Assembly: GCF_000189535.1 (NCBI RefSeq)
Contig: NC_015145.1
Location: forward strand, 2,418,001-2,482,000
Length of the DNA: 64,000 nt
Direction of reading: 5' to 3'
DNA from: Pseudarthrobacter phenanthrenivorans Sphe3
GTDB lineage: Bacteria > Actinomycetota > Actinomycetes > Actinomycetales > Micrococcaceae
Both the position numbers and the translations under genes were made by a program. The notes beneath the pieces were generated by a model. That model worked only from the letters and a program-made list of their open reading frames with translations, did no database searches and had not been told where the DNA came from. Shown here one piece after another: positions 28,552 through 37,166 of this stretch (position 1 is its first letter; the number at the start of each line of letters is the position of its first letter).

Positions 28552-29970
28552 ATGGCCCTCATAGCAGGCATCGACAGCTCCACGCAGTCCTGCAAGGTGG
28601 TGATCCGCGACGCGGACACCGGGACGCTCATCCGCCAGGGCCGCGCGGCCCATCCCGAGGGCAGCGAGGTCCATCCTGACCACTGGTGGACAGCACTGCA
28701 GGAAGCCATCGCGCAGGCAGGCGGGCTGGATGACGTGGCAGCGGTGTCCGTTGGCGGCCAGCAGCACGGCATGGTCTGCCTCGACGCCGACGGCCAGGTT
28801 GTCCGGCCGGCGCTCCTGTGGAACGACACCCGCAGTGCCGGGGCAGCCGCAGACCTCATCAAGGCAGCGGGCGACGGCGATGCTGCCGCCGGCGCCCGTT
28901 ACTGGGCCCAGGCGACCGGTACTGTTCCAGTGGCTTCGCTGACACTGACAAAGTTGCACTGGCTGGCCGCAAACGAGCCGGAGAACGCCGCAAGGGTTGC
29001 TGCCGTCTGCCTCCCCCATGACTGGCTGACGTGGCGGCTACTGGGCTATGGCCCCGGAAGCGGCGAGGCGGGACTGGCGGCATTGACCACGGACCGCTCG
29101 GACGCGTCGGGAACCGGCTACTTCTCGACGGCGTCGGGAGAGTATTTGCCGGACGTCGTGAAGTCTTCACTGGGTCACGTCCCCCTGCTTCCCCAGGTGC
29201 TCGGTCCACTGGAGTCCGCAGGGAAAACACCCGGCGGCACCCTTCTGGCCGCAGGAGCCGGGGACAATGCTGCTGCAGGGCTGGGAGTGGGTGCAGGCCT
29301 GGGTGACGTTGTCATGTCGCTTGGCACCTCGGGGACGGTGTTCGCCGTGTCCGCTACCCCGGCCGCCGACGCATCCGGGCTGGTGGCAGGGTTCGCCGAT
29401 GCTTCAGGGAACTACCTGCCGTTGGTCTGCACGCTGAACGCCACCCGGGTCTTCGACGCCACGGCGGCCCTGCTGGACGTGAGCCTGCAGGAGTTCAATG
29501 AGCTGGCGCTGTCCGCCGAACCAGGCGCGGGGGGCCTGACCCTGGTGCCCTATTTCGACGGCGAGCGCACGCCCAACCTGCCGGATGCCACCGGCTCACT
29601 GCACGGCATTACGCGAGCCAACTACACACCGGCAAACCTGGCGCGCGCCGCCGTCGAAGGCGTGGTGTGCTCGCTGGCCGACGGCCTGGCTGCCCTGCAG
29701 GCACAGGGCGTGGAAGCCCGCCGCATCATCCTGGTGGGCGGCGGGGCACAATCCGCGGCCGTGCAGGACGTGGCGCCGCAACTGCTGGGAATCCACGTGG
29801 TGGTACCGGAGCCGGGCGAGTACGTGGCCGACGGCGCCGCACGCCAGGCCGCCGCGGCACTCACGGGACAATTCCCGCAGTGGAAGCTTGACGCCGTCGA
29901 CCTGCCTGCAGGGCGGGACGACGGCGGCGTGCTGGCACGCTACCGCCGCTGCGCCGCGCTGTACGCCTGA
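28552..29970 (+). CDS. xylB: Xylulokinase
   Basis: FGGY-family kinase phosphorylating D-xylulose to xylulose 5-phosphate for the pentose phosphate pathway, 472 residues. Seen are the N-terminal ATPase motif [10 protein letters not shown] (~6-15), the GGQQHGM loop (~67-73), [11 protein letters not shown] carrying the catalytic aspartate (~237-247), [10 protein letters not shown], and the C-terminal [10 protein letters not shown] (~392-401). It is the second gene of xylAB, with a perfect terminator 13 bp after its stop. Confidence 0.96.
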   Translation: MALIAGIDSSTQSCKVVIRDADTGTLIRQGRAAHPEGSEVHPDHWWTALQEAIAQAGGLDDVAAVSVGGQQHGMVCLDADGQVVRPALLWNDTRSAGAAADLIKAAGDGDAAAGARYWAQATGTVPVASLTLTKLHWLAANEPENAARVAAVCLPHDWLTWRLLGYGPGSGEAGLAALTTDRSDASGTGYFSTASGEYLPDVVKSSLGHVPLLPQVLGPLESAGKTPGGTLLAAGAGDNAAAGLGVGAGLGDVVMSLGTSGTVFAVSATPAADASGLVAGFADASGNYLPLVCTLNATRVFDATAALLDVSLQEFNELALSAEPGAGGLTLVPYFDGERTPNLPDATGSLHGITRANYTPANLARAAVEGVVCSLADGLAALQAQGVEARRIILVGGGAQSAAVQDVAPQLLGIHVVVPEPGEYVADGAARQAAAALTGQFPQWKLDAVDLPAGRDDGGVLARYRRCAALYA

Positions 29971-29982
29971 CGCAGCCGGCAG

Positions 29983-30021
29983 AAAAGGACCCGGACCGCA
30001 TGTGCGGTCCGGGTCCTTTTT
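29983..30021. terminator. Bidirectional terminator between xylB and the convergent operon
   Basis: Perfect 18-bp stem (29983-30000 with 30003-30020) and a 2-nt apex. A-rich left and T-rich right flanks let it act on both strands. Confidence 0.9.
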
Positions 30022-30089
30022 GGGTGGGGCGCAGGCTCCTGCCGTGACGTAGCAGGAGCCCGCGGTCTGGACAGGACATCCAGAGCGTG

Positions 30090-30929
30090 TCAGGCGTACG
30101 GGAGGACAAGCTCCGCGTAGCGCTCCTTCACCGTGGCAAGGACGGAGTTGCCGTCCGTGTCCCAGATGTCCTGATTGAAAATTTCCACTTCGATGTCACC
30201 GGTGTAGCCGGCGTCGTGGACCCAGGTGCCGATGGTGGCGAAGTCCACCACGCCGTCGCCCATGTATCCGCGGGACAGCAGCGGATCGGCGGCGATGGGC
30301 ATGTTGAAGTCGCACACCTGGTAGGAGGCAATGCGGTTCTCCCGGCCGGCGCGATCGATCTGGGCTTTAAGCTCCGGATCCCACCAGACATGGAAGGTAT
30401 CGACGGCGACGCCCACCGTGAGGGCATCGAACGGCGCCGCAAGGTCCAGCGCCTGCCCCAGGGTGGAGATCAGGGCGCGGTCCGCGGCGTACATCGGGTG
30501 CAGCGGCTCCAGGACCAGCCGGACCCCGTTCTCCTCTGCGAAGGGAACCAGATCGGCCAGGCGGTCCGCGACCCGCCGGCGCGCCGCCACCACGTCCTTC
30601 TCCCCCGGAGCAAGCCCGCCGACCACCAGGAACAGCTCCCGGGTATCCAAGGCAGCCGCTTCGAGGATGGCGGCACGGTTGTCCGCAAGCGCAGCAGCCT
30701 GCCCTTCTGCGTCCGGTGCGGTGAGGAAGCCGCCCCGGCACAGGGAGGAGACCCGGAGCCCGGCGTCCTTGATCAGGCGCGCCGCCTTGTCCAGGCCCAC
30801 TTCCTCCACACGGTCCCGCCAAGGACCGATGGCGGGGATGCCCGCATTGACACACCCCTCCACCACCTCTGCGAGGGTCCACTTCTTGGTGGTCGCACTG
30901 TTGATGGACAGCCGGGAGAAGTCGCTCAT
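30090..30929 (-). CDS. Sugar phosphate isomerase/epimerase family TIM-barrel protein
   Basis: 279-residue xylose-isomerase-like TIM barrel (AP endonuclease 2 superfamily). Metal-ligand positions are suggested by LVLEPLHPMY (E), AVDTFHVWWD (D and H), YQVCDFN (D) and VEIFNQDIW (E). Members isomerise, epimerise or dehydrate keto-sugars. The ATG at 30929 overlaps the upstream stop (ATGA), so this is the third gene of a tight operon with the oxidoreductase and DUF993 genes. The substrate is unknown; the context points to a keto-sugar made by the oxidoreductase. Confidence 0.85.
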   Translation of the reverse strand: MSDFSRLSINSATTKKWTLAEVVEGCVNAGIPAIGPWRDRVEEVGLDKAARLIKDAGLRVSSLCRGGFLTAPDAEGQAAALADNRAAILEAAALDTRELFLVVGGLAPGEKDVVAARRRVADRLADLVPFAEENGVRLVLEPLHPMYAADRALISTLGQALDLAAPFDALTVGVAVDTFHVWWDPELKAQIDRAGRENRIASYQVCDFNMPIAADPLLSRGYMGDGVVDFATIGTWVHDAGYTGDIEVEIFNQDIWDTDGNSVLATVKERYAELVLPYA

Positions 30930-32140
30930 ACCCCCACCCCGTTGATGCGCAGGTAGTCGGACATCCGGAAGGCAGCCAGCGCAGGGTCCTTCAGCAGGCC
31001 CGCCTGGTCGGCCAGCTCGAAAGTCTTGGCCAGGTGGCATACCGAGCGTCCTGAATGCAGGCCGCCCACCATCTGAAACCCTGGCTGCTTGCCGTTGAGC
31101 CAGGACATGAAAGCGATGCCGGTCTTGTAGTAGAACGTGGGGGCGCTGAAAATGTGCTTGCCCAGTTCCCGCGTGGAGTCCAGGATTTCGCGTGCCTTCG
31201 CTGGATTGCCGGCGTCGTAGTTCTGCAGGGCCACCGAAGCGGCCGGGTAGATCGCCGCGAAGATGCCCAGCAGGGCGTCGGAGTGGTGGCTGCCATCGCC
31301 TTCGATCAGTTCGGGGTAGTTGAAGTCGTCGCCGGTGTAGAGGCGGACGCCCTCAGGGAGCGCAGCGCGCAGGGCCACCTCGTGGCTGGCGTCGAGCAGC
31401 GAAACCTTGACCCCGTCCACCTTGTCCGCGTTGTCCTTAATGAGGCCCAGGAAGGTCTCGGTGGCGGCAGCCACATCATCCGAACCCCAGTAGCCGGCGA
31501 GCGCGGGATCGAACATGGTTCCCAGCCAGTGCAGGATCACAGGCTGGTCCACTTCCTGCAGGAGGGTGGAGTACACGTTCAGGTAGTCCTCGGGACTGCT
31601 GGCGACTCTGGCCAAGGCACGGGATGCCATGAGGATGACCTTGGGTCCGGCTTCGGTGATGACGGCGATCTGCTCGCGGTAGGCCTCGAGGACGGCCTGG
31701 ATGCCGGCTTCCCCGGCCGGCAGGGCGTCGATGTCCAGCTGGTCCGTGCCGGCGCCGCAGGAGACGAGGTCCCGAACGGACTTCCCCGCTGTGGCCGGGT
31801 TGCCGGCGGAAACCACCCACGCCGCTTCCACTCCGGTGCGCTTGATGAGCTGCTGGGTGGCTGCCCAGTCCAGGCCCATGCCGCGCTGGGCGGTGTCCAT
31901 GGCGTCTGCGACACCAAGTCCGTAGGACCACAGCTCGTGGCGGTAGGCCATGGTGGCGTCCCAGTCCAGGCGGGCGGGGGCACCCGGGGTGTTGTCAGCG
32001 AGGACTTCGGGAATGACGTGGGCTGCCGCATAGGCGCGCCTGGCAGTGAGCGGAGCGGTGGGGCGGGCCCAGGAGGTGCCGCCCTGCAGCCGGTATTCGC
32101 GGGTGCCGCCGTCATTGGAAGGAAGGATGAGCGAGGTCAT
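30926..32140 (-). CDS. DUF993 protein, dihydrodipicolinate synthase-like aldolase
   Basis: 404 residues, longer than DapA (~300). The TIM-barrel core fits the DapA/NAL aldolase superfamily. VDGVKVSLLDASHE (~252-265) places a lysine where the Schiff-base lysine of the family lies, and LYTGDDFNYPELIEGDG follows as the next strand and loop. A retro-aldol or dehydratase reaction on a keto-sugar or keto-acid is the natural guess; it is not shown. It starts within the TAATG overlap with the oxidoreductase and ends overlapping the isomerase gene. Confidence 0.82.
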   Translation of the reverse strand: MTSLILPSNDGGTREYRLQGGTSWARPTAPLTARRAYAAAHVIPEVLADNTPGAPARLDWDATMAYRHELWSYGLGVADAMDTAQRGMGLDWAATQQLIKRTGVEAAWVVSAGNPATAGKSVRDLVSCGAGTDQLDIDALPAGEAGIQAVLEAYREQIAVITEAGPKVILMASRALARVASSPEDYLNVYSTLLQEVDQPVILHWLGTMFDPALAGYWGSDDVAAATETFLGLIKDNADKVDGVKVSLLDASHEVALRAALPEGVRLYTGDDFNYPELIEGDGSHHSDALLGIFAAIYPAASVALQNYDAGNPAKAREILDSTRELGKHIFSAPTFYYKTGIAFMSWLNGKQPGFQMVGGLHSGRSVCHLAKTFELADQAGLLKDPALAAFRMSDYLRINGVGV

Positions 32141-33309
32141 TAGAGGGTGATCTCCGGGATATCGAGGGTGCGGCGTTCGTCATTGGAGCGCAGGCCGAGC
32201 TCGGCGAGCTGGACGCCGCGGGCGGCGGACAGCAGGCCGAAGCGGTGTTCCCGGCCGGCGACGACGTCGCGGAGGAATTCCTCCCACTGCAGCTTGAAGC
32301 CGTTGTCCAGCTCAGCGTTGGCGGGGACTTCCTGCCACTGGTCGCGGAAGGACTCCGTGACGGGCAGGTCCGGGTTCCAGACTGGCTTGGGGGTGTGGGC
32401 ACGCTGCTGGGCAACGCACTTGTTCAGGCCTGCCACAGCGGAACCGTGGGTGCCGTCCACCTGGAACTCCACCAGTTCATCCCGGTACACGCGCACGGCC
32501 CAGGAGGAGTTGATCTGGCCGATGACTCCGTCGCCGCCCGGGGTCTCGAGCTCGAAGATGCCGTAGGTGGCGTCATCCGCCGTGGCCTTGTATTCCTTGC
32601 CTGCCTCGTCCCAGCGGGTGGGGATGTGGGTGGCGGTCTTGGCGTTGACGCTCTTGACCTTGCCAATGATGCCCTCAAGGACGTAATTCCAGTGGCAGAA
32701 CATGTCCGTGGTCATTCCGCCGCCGTCTTCCTTGCGGTAGTTCCAGGACGGGCGCTGCGCTGCCTGGATGTCGCCTTCGAAGACCCAGTAGCCGAACTCA
32801 CCGCGGATGGACAGGATGCGGCCGAAGAAGCCCTCATCCACCAGGCGGCGGAGCTTGACCAGTCCGGGCAGGTAGAGCTTGTCGTGGACGACGCCTGCAG
32901 TAACGCCGGCTTCCTTTCCCATACGGGCTAGCTCGATGGCCTCTTCAAGGGTTTCGGCCGTGGGCTTCTCGGTGAAAATGTGCTTGCCGGCCCGCATCGC
33001 CTTCTTGAGGGTGGCTGCGCGGAGGCTGGTCATGGAGGCGTCAAACACGACGTCGATGGTGGGGTCGTTGATGACGGCGTCGAGGTCGGTGCTCCACTCG
33101 GACACCTTGTGCTTCTCGGCGAGCTCGCGGATCTTGGCTTCGTTGCGTCCCACCAGGATGGGTTCCACCTGGACCCGGGTGCCGTCCTCCAGCGTGAAGC
33201 CGCCGGCGTCACGGATGGGAAGGATGGAGCGCAGCAGGTGCTGGCGGTAGCCCATGCGCCCGGTGATGCCGTTCATGGCGATGCGGATTGTCTTAGTTTC
33301 GAAGCCCAT
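32140..33309 (-). CDS. Gfo/Idh/MocA family oxidoreductase
   Basis: 389 residues with ATG at 33309 after GGAGGA; the longer frame would run into the lacI control region. The N-terminal Rossmann fold (IRIAMNGITGRMGYRQHLL, with TFTEKPTAE carrying the EKP lysine) and C-terminal alpha/beta domain fit NAD(P)-dependent dehydrogenases of sugars and polyols. The IRIAMNGITGRMG start differs from the usual GxGxxG. It is the first gene of the three-gene operon and probably oxidises the incoming sugar. Two palindromes lie in its promoter region. Confidence 0.88.
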   Translation of the reverse strand: MGFETKTIRIAMNGITGRMGYRQHLLRSILPIRDAGGFTLEDGTRVQVEPILVGRNEAKIRELAEKHKVSEWSTDLDAVINDPTIDVVFDASMTSLRAATLKKAMRAGKHIFTEKPTAETLEEAIELARMGKEAGVTAGVVHDKLYLPGLVKLRRLVDEGFFGRILSIRGEFGYWVFEGDIQAAQRPSWNYRKEDGGGMTTDMFCHWNYVLEGIIGKVKSVNAKTATHIPTRWDEAGKEYKATADDATYGIFELETPGGDGVIGQINSSWAVRVYRDELVEFQVDGTHGSAVAGLNKCVAQQRAHTPKPVWNPDLPVTESFRDQWQEVPANAELDNGFKLQWEEFLRDVVAGREHRFGLLSAARGVQLAELGLRSNDERRTLDIPEITL

Positions 33310-33348
33310 GTGTCCTCCACGGTGAGTGAGCGTTTGGTCAGCTTGATC

Positions 33349-33364
33349 GGGAAAGCGCATTCCC
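33349..33364. promoter_or_regulatory. Candidate LacI-type operator 1
   Basis: GGGAAAGCGCATTCCC, a palindrome with one mismatched pair and central AGCGC, 40 bp upstream of the oxidoreductase start. Confidence 0.6.
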
Positions 33365-33398
33365 ACTGCTTCCATGATGCACTGGAGGACGCGATCTT

Positions 33399-33412
33399 GG
33401 CAAGCGCTTTCC
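33399..33412. promoter_or_regulatory. Candidate LacI-type operator 2
   Basis: GGCAAGCGCTTTCC, centred 49 bp from operator 1. The core AAGCGCTT is perfectly palindromic. A weaker copy, GTGAGCACGCTTAC, follows at 33438-33451. Confidence 0.65.
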
Positions 33413-33479
33413 GGAAACGCCTGACAACTGCCATAATGTGAGCACGCTTACTGTCCCTTTAAAGCCGTCAGGAGATGCT

Positions 33480-34568
33480 GTGGCTGCAAGTACCCTTACC
33501 GAGGTGGCCCGGCTGGCCGGGGTCTCACCCGCCACGGCGTCGCGGGTGTTGAACGGCTCCGCGCGCAAGCCCGGCAAGGACATCGCTGAGCGGGTCCGCC
33601 AGGCCGCCGAGTCGCTGGGATACGTCCCCAATGCCCAGGCCCAGGGCCTGGCGAAATCCAGTTCCGGCTTGATCGGCCTGATTGTGCACGACATTGCAGA
33701 CCCCTATTTTTCGGCCATAGCCAGGGGGGTTCAGGCGGCCGCACGTGAACAGCGCAAGATGGTACTGCTCGCCACGACCGGAGGGGCGCCGGCTGAAGAG
33801 CGTGAAGCCGTGGCGGCTTTCGCCGCACGGCGTGCAGATTCGATTGTCATTGCCGGGTCGCGTTCGTCCCGGGACGAGGACCGCGAGGACAATGCTGAAC
33901 TGGCGGCGGAGCTGGACAGGTATTGCCGCAATGGTGGACGGGTGGCGGTGGTGGGACATCCGGTGGTGGGCGCTGCCGCCCCCGAGGGGTACCACGTGAT
34001 CGCGGTCCCCAACCAGGATCTGGCCGGCGACCTGGCAGCGCAGCTTGCCGCCGGCTTCGGCGGCGATTTCGTCATCATCGGTGGCCCCGAGGGCCTCTAC
34101 ACCTCCGATGACAGGATCCGCGGGTTCCAGGAGGGCCTGGCAAAAGCCGGCCAAGCACCCGCTGAGGTCGTAAGGACCTCGTTCAACCGCTCCGGCGGTT
34201 ATGAGGCGGGCCTAAAGCTGGCGGCCCGCATCAAGTCCGCACGTGAAGGCGGCAGGGAAGCCGCCGGCCCCAAGCTGTGCATCTTCGCAGTCAACGACGT
34301 CATGGCCATCGGCGCCTCGGCGGCATTGCGGGCCGAAGGGCTTCGGATTCCCCGGGACGCCACCATCGCCGGTTTCGACGACATCGAAACCCTTCGCGAT
34401 TTCCGCCCGGCGCTTTCCACCGTCCGATTGCCGCTTGAGGAGATCGGCCGGCTTGCCACCCGGGCCACGGCCAGGCCCTCAAGAAGCAGCGGCGACGGGG
34501 AAGAAGACGGCCAGCAGCCCGTTACAGGCGAAGTAACTCTCCGCCGCAGCACCGAAGCGGTGGCCTGA
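33480..34568 (+). CDS. LacI-family transcriptional regulator
   Basis: 362 residues. The N-terminal helix-turn-helix STLTEVARLAGVSPATASRV with hinge NAQAQGLA is followed by a periplasmic-binding-protein-like sugar sensor (SSGLIGLIVHDIADPYFS to DATIAGFDDI). GTG at 33480 is preceded by AGGAG and gives the HTH right at the N-terminus; GTG at 33438 would lie in a possible operator, so the shorter form is chosen. It is divergent from the three-gene operon, and its stop overlaps the esterase start (TGATG). It probably represses both transcripts; the inducer is unknown. Confidence 0.92.
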   Translation: MAASTLTEVARLAGVSPATASRVLNGSARKPGKDIAERVRQAAESLGYVPNAQAQGLAKSSSGLIGLIVHDIADPYFSAIARGVQAAAREQRKMVLLATTGGAPAEEREAVAAFAARRADSIVIAGSRSSRDEDREDNAELAAELDRYCRNGGRVAVVGHPVVGAAAPEGYHVIAVPNQDLAGDLAAQLAAGFGGDFVIIGGPEGLYTSDDRIRGFQEGLAKAGQAPAEVVRTSFNRSGGYEAGLKLAARIKSAREGGREAAGPKLCIFAVNDVMAIGASAALRAEGLRIPRDATIAGFDDIETLRDFRPALSTVRLPLEEIGRLATRATARPSRSSGDGEEDGQQPVTGEVTLRRSTEAVA

Positions 34569-35374
34569 TGGCAGTTGCATTGAGCAGCATCCGAGCCCAG
34601 GCCACCGCCGGCTCCTGCCCCGCCCCCGGCCCCAGGCCTGCCATGCTTGTGCTGCCGGGCGGCGGCTACGCCCGGCAGGCCGACCACGAGGCCGAACCGG
34701 TGGCGGAATGGCTGGCCGGTCTGGGCATCCACGCCTTCGTGCTGCGCTACCGGGTTGCGCCGGACCGGCACCCGGCCCCACTGGAGGATGCAAAGGAAGC
34801 CATGCTGCAGATCCGCCTCGGCTCCCACGGGCTGGCAGTGGATCCGGAACGCGTCGGCGTCCTTGGATTTTCCGCCGGCGGGCACCTCGCCGCCACCTTG
34901 TCCACCGCCACGGCAACGGGAAGCGGGCGCCTGGACGTCCCGGCAGCAGTCCCGGACCTGACGGTGCTGTGCTACCCCGTGGTTTCGTACACCCGCTCTG
35001 TCCATCAAGGATCCGTGGACAACCTCCTCGGCAGCGCGCCGCCGTCGGACGTCCTTGCCGAACTTTCCGCCGAGCGGCAGGTAACCGCTGCCACCCCTCC
35101 CGCCTTCGTCTGGCACACAGCGGATGACGACGCCGTCCACGTCAGGCACAGCCTGGGCTACGCCGGAGCGCTCATGGACGCGGGCGTTCCTGCTGAGCTG
35201 CACGTCTTTCCCCACGGCAGGCACGGCCTGGGCCTCGCCACGGACGAACCGGGGCCACGCCAGTGGACGGCGCTGTGTGCAGACTGGCTGAACCGTGCAG
35301 GCTGGGCTTCGACGGGGGCCGCTGCCGGCAGCAGCAGCCGGGCCGGCAGCCCTGACGGGTCGGCTGCCCGCTGA
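34568..35374 (+). CDS. Alpha/beta hydrolase, acetyl-esterase-like
   Basis: 268 residues. LPGGGYARQ (~27-35) supplies the oxyanion loop in place of HGGG. The nucleophile is in GFSAGG (~99-104), the acid in HTADDDAV (~184-191) and the histidine in GRHGLGL (~218-224). The family includes acetyl-xylan and other carbohydrate esterases. Coupling to a LacI regulator suggests removal of acyl groups from the sugar the regulator senses. The last ~25 residues are a Ser/Ala/Gly-rich tail. Confidence 0.85.
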   Translation: MAVALSSIRAQATAGSCPAPGPRPAMLVLPGGGYARQADHEAEPVAEWLAGLGIHAFVLRYRVAPDRHPAPLEDAKEAMLQIRLGSHGLAVDPERVGVLGFSAGGHLAATLSTATATGSGRLDVPAAVPDLTVLCYPVVSYTRSVHQGSVDNLLGSAPPSDVLAELSAERQVTAATPPAFVWHTADDDAVHVRHSLGYAGALMDAGVPAELHVFPHGRHGLGLATDEPGPRQWTALCADWLNRAGWASTGAAAGSSSRAGSPDGSAAR

Positions 35375-35385
35375 ACCAGCCCGGG

Positions 35386-36285
35386 CTACAGGGCCCGAAT
35401 TGTCCAGGATGCCGAATGCGACTCCCCCGCAGCCAGATGAAGGAGATCCGTACCGGAGTTGAAGGCGTCCGGCGGGCACGTCATGGGTTCAACGGCCAGC
35501 CCCAGCCGGTCCGGCCCCACCGGCTTGTCGGCCGTGTGGATCTGGACCCACGGCCATTCCGCGCCCCACTCGAGTTCAACGCCGGTTCCCGCGGGATCAT
35601 GGACGCGGACCCGGGCCAGCCCCTCCCTGTCGCGGGCAATGCCAGTGAAGGCGTGGTCGATTCTCAAAGCGCCCAGCGGGCGGCGGCTGCGGAAGTCGAA
35701 GTCGTGCTGGTCCACACCCTTCATGCCCACCGGAAGCAGCCGGTCCGGGGTCACTTCCAGGAACTGGCGGGCGGGAAGTTCCAACGTCCAACCGTCCAGC
35801 TTCCCCGGCCCAGCCACCAGATAGGGGTGGGGACAGACACCGTAAGGGGCCGTGGCTGACCCCGAGTTGACGGCAGTCACTGTGCACCTCAGTCCGTCCG
35901 GCGCCAGCAGGTAGGTGACGGACACTTCTAGGTCCGAGGGGTATTGCGGACCTGCCGTCATTTTGCACGTCAATCCCACCGAATCTCCGGCGGCCTGCCG
36001 AACATCCCAGATTTTGTCCGTGGCCAGGCCGTGAAGGGCGGAGCCTCGTTCCGGTTCATTGATTACAGCCTCGTACGCCTTGCCGCGGTACGTATACTTT
36101 CCGTCCTTGAGGCGGTTGGGCCAGGGGGCACAGATGACCCCGCGATAGTCGGGAATCCTCCCGTCCGGGCCAAACCCGAGCACAAGGTCGCGGCCGCGGA
36201 ACCTGAGTTCCCGGAGGGCACCACCGCGGGCTGTGACGATGGCGGTATACGGCCCGCTGGCGAGGCTGTGTTCTGTGGAGGGCAT
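35386..36285 (-). CDS. galM: Aldose 1-epimerase
   Basis: Interconverts alpha and beta anomers of aldoses, 299 residues. The two catalytic histidines are in GSALHGLA (~80-87) and CPHPYL (~150-155), and the catalytic glutamate is in LAVEPMTCPPDAFN (~263-276). It is convergent with the esterase gene. A perfect GTTAGCGCTAAC palindrome 27 bp upstream suggests control by a LacI-type repressor. It could serve xylose, galactose or the substrate of the neighbouring operon. Confidence 0.92.
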   Translation of the reverse strand: MPSTEHSLASGPYTAIVTARGGALRELRFRGRDLVLGFGPDGRIPDYRGVICAPWPNRLKDGKYTYRGKAYEAVINEPERGSALHGLATDKIWDVRQAAGDSVGLTCKMTAGPQYPSDLEVSVTYLLAPDGLRCTVTAVNSGSATAPYGVCPHPYLVAGPGKLDGWTLELPARQFLEVTPDRLLPVGMKGVDQHDFDFRSRRPLGALRIDHAFTGIARDREGLARVRVHDPAGTGVELEWGAEWPWVQIHTADKPVGPDRLGLAVEPMTCPPDAFNSGTDLLHLAAGESHSASWTIRAL

Positions 36286-36311
36286 GGAAATCCTAGGAAG
36301 GGGATCAACTT

Positions 36312-36323
36312 GTTAGCGCTAAC
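36312..36323. promoter_or_regulatory. LacI-type operator upstream of galM
   Basis: GTTAGCGCTAAC, a perfect 12-bp palindrome with the AGCGCT core also found in operator 2 near lacI. Confidence 0.65.
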
Positions 36324-36407
36324 CAGCCTAGCGCATGACTCTGGGCCAGCCCGGAATGTTGATCCGGGAGCGGTCCCCTGTCCGGTGCCGGTGGCTACAG
36401 TTGCAGC

Positions 36408-37121
36408 ATGGACCAAGGCGAAGCCGTGAACACCCGCCTGCTGGACGCCGTCAGGACGGCACTGCTTGAAGCGGCCGACCCGGTGAGGGGTGCCGGGGCG
36501 CGGGCCTATATGAAATCCGCCATGCCGTGCCTCGGCGTCCGGGTGCCCCAGGTGCGCCGCATCGCCAAGGCCGCCGCCGCCCAGTCGCCGTTCGCCTCGG
36601 CTGGCCAGCTCCGCGCCACCGTCCTTGAGCTGTGGCGGAACGCTTCATGGCGGGAGGAACGGTATGCAGCCATTGACCTCACCGCCAGCCGACTGGTTGC
36701 CGGTGACATGCACATGCTTCCCGTCTACGAGGAGATCATCCGCAGCGGGGCGTGGTGGGACTTCGTGGATAACGTGGCCCCGCGGCTCGGTGGTTTGCTG
36801 CAAAGGAACCGCCCGGAAATGTCAGCCATAGTCCTCGCCTGGAGCACCGATGCGGACTTCTGGATAAGGCGGGCAGCCATCCTCTCGCAGCTCAAGGCGA
36901 AGGCGGGCACCGATACCGTACTCCTGGCCAGCGTTCTGGAAGCGAACCTGAGAGACCCGGAATTCTTCATTCGCAAGGCCATCGGCTGGGCCCTGCGCGA
37001 GTACGCCAAGACGGCGCCGGACTGGGTGGCAGCGTTCGTGGCCGCACACGGCAGCACCATGAGCGCCCTCTCCCGCCGGGAGGCCCTGCGGCACCTGTCC
37101 GGGCGCCCTGGCGTTCCCTAG
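36408..37121 (+). CDS. DNA alkylation repair protein (AlkD-like HEAT repeat)
   Basis: 237-residue all-helical protein of the AlkC/AlkD HEAT-like family, which removes 3- and 7-alkyl purines without flipping the base. The family tryptophan and aspartate are in GAWWDFVDNVA and the arginine is in DFWIRRAAIL; FFIRKAIGWALREY is the best conserved block. The frame begins at ATG 36408; ATG codons downstream are less likely. It stands alone between galM (divergent) and a membrane protein gene (convergent). Confidence 0.9.
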   Translation: MDQGEAVNTRLLDAVRTALLEAADPVRGAGARAYMKSAMPCLGVRVPQVRRIAKAAAAQSPFASAGQLRATVLELWRNASWREERYAAIDLTASRLVAGDMHMLPVYEEIIRSGAWWDFVDNVAPRLGGLLQRNRPEMSAIVLAWSTDADFWIRRAAILSQLKAKAGTDTVLLASVLEANLRDPEFFIRKAIGWALREYAKTAPDWVAAFVAAHGSTMSALSRREALRHLSGRPGVP

Positions 37122-37166
37122 CCACGCTGTCAGGCTGGGCGCGTGTAGCTGCGCGGGATGCCGGGC

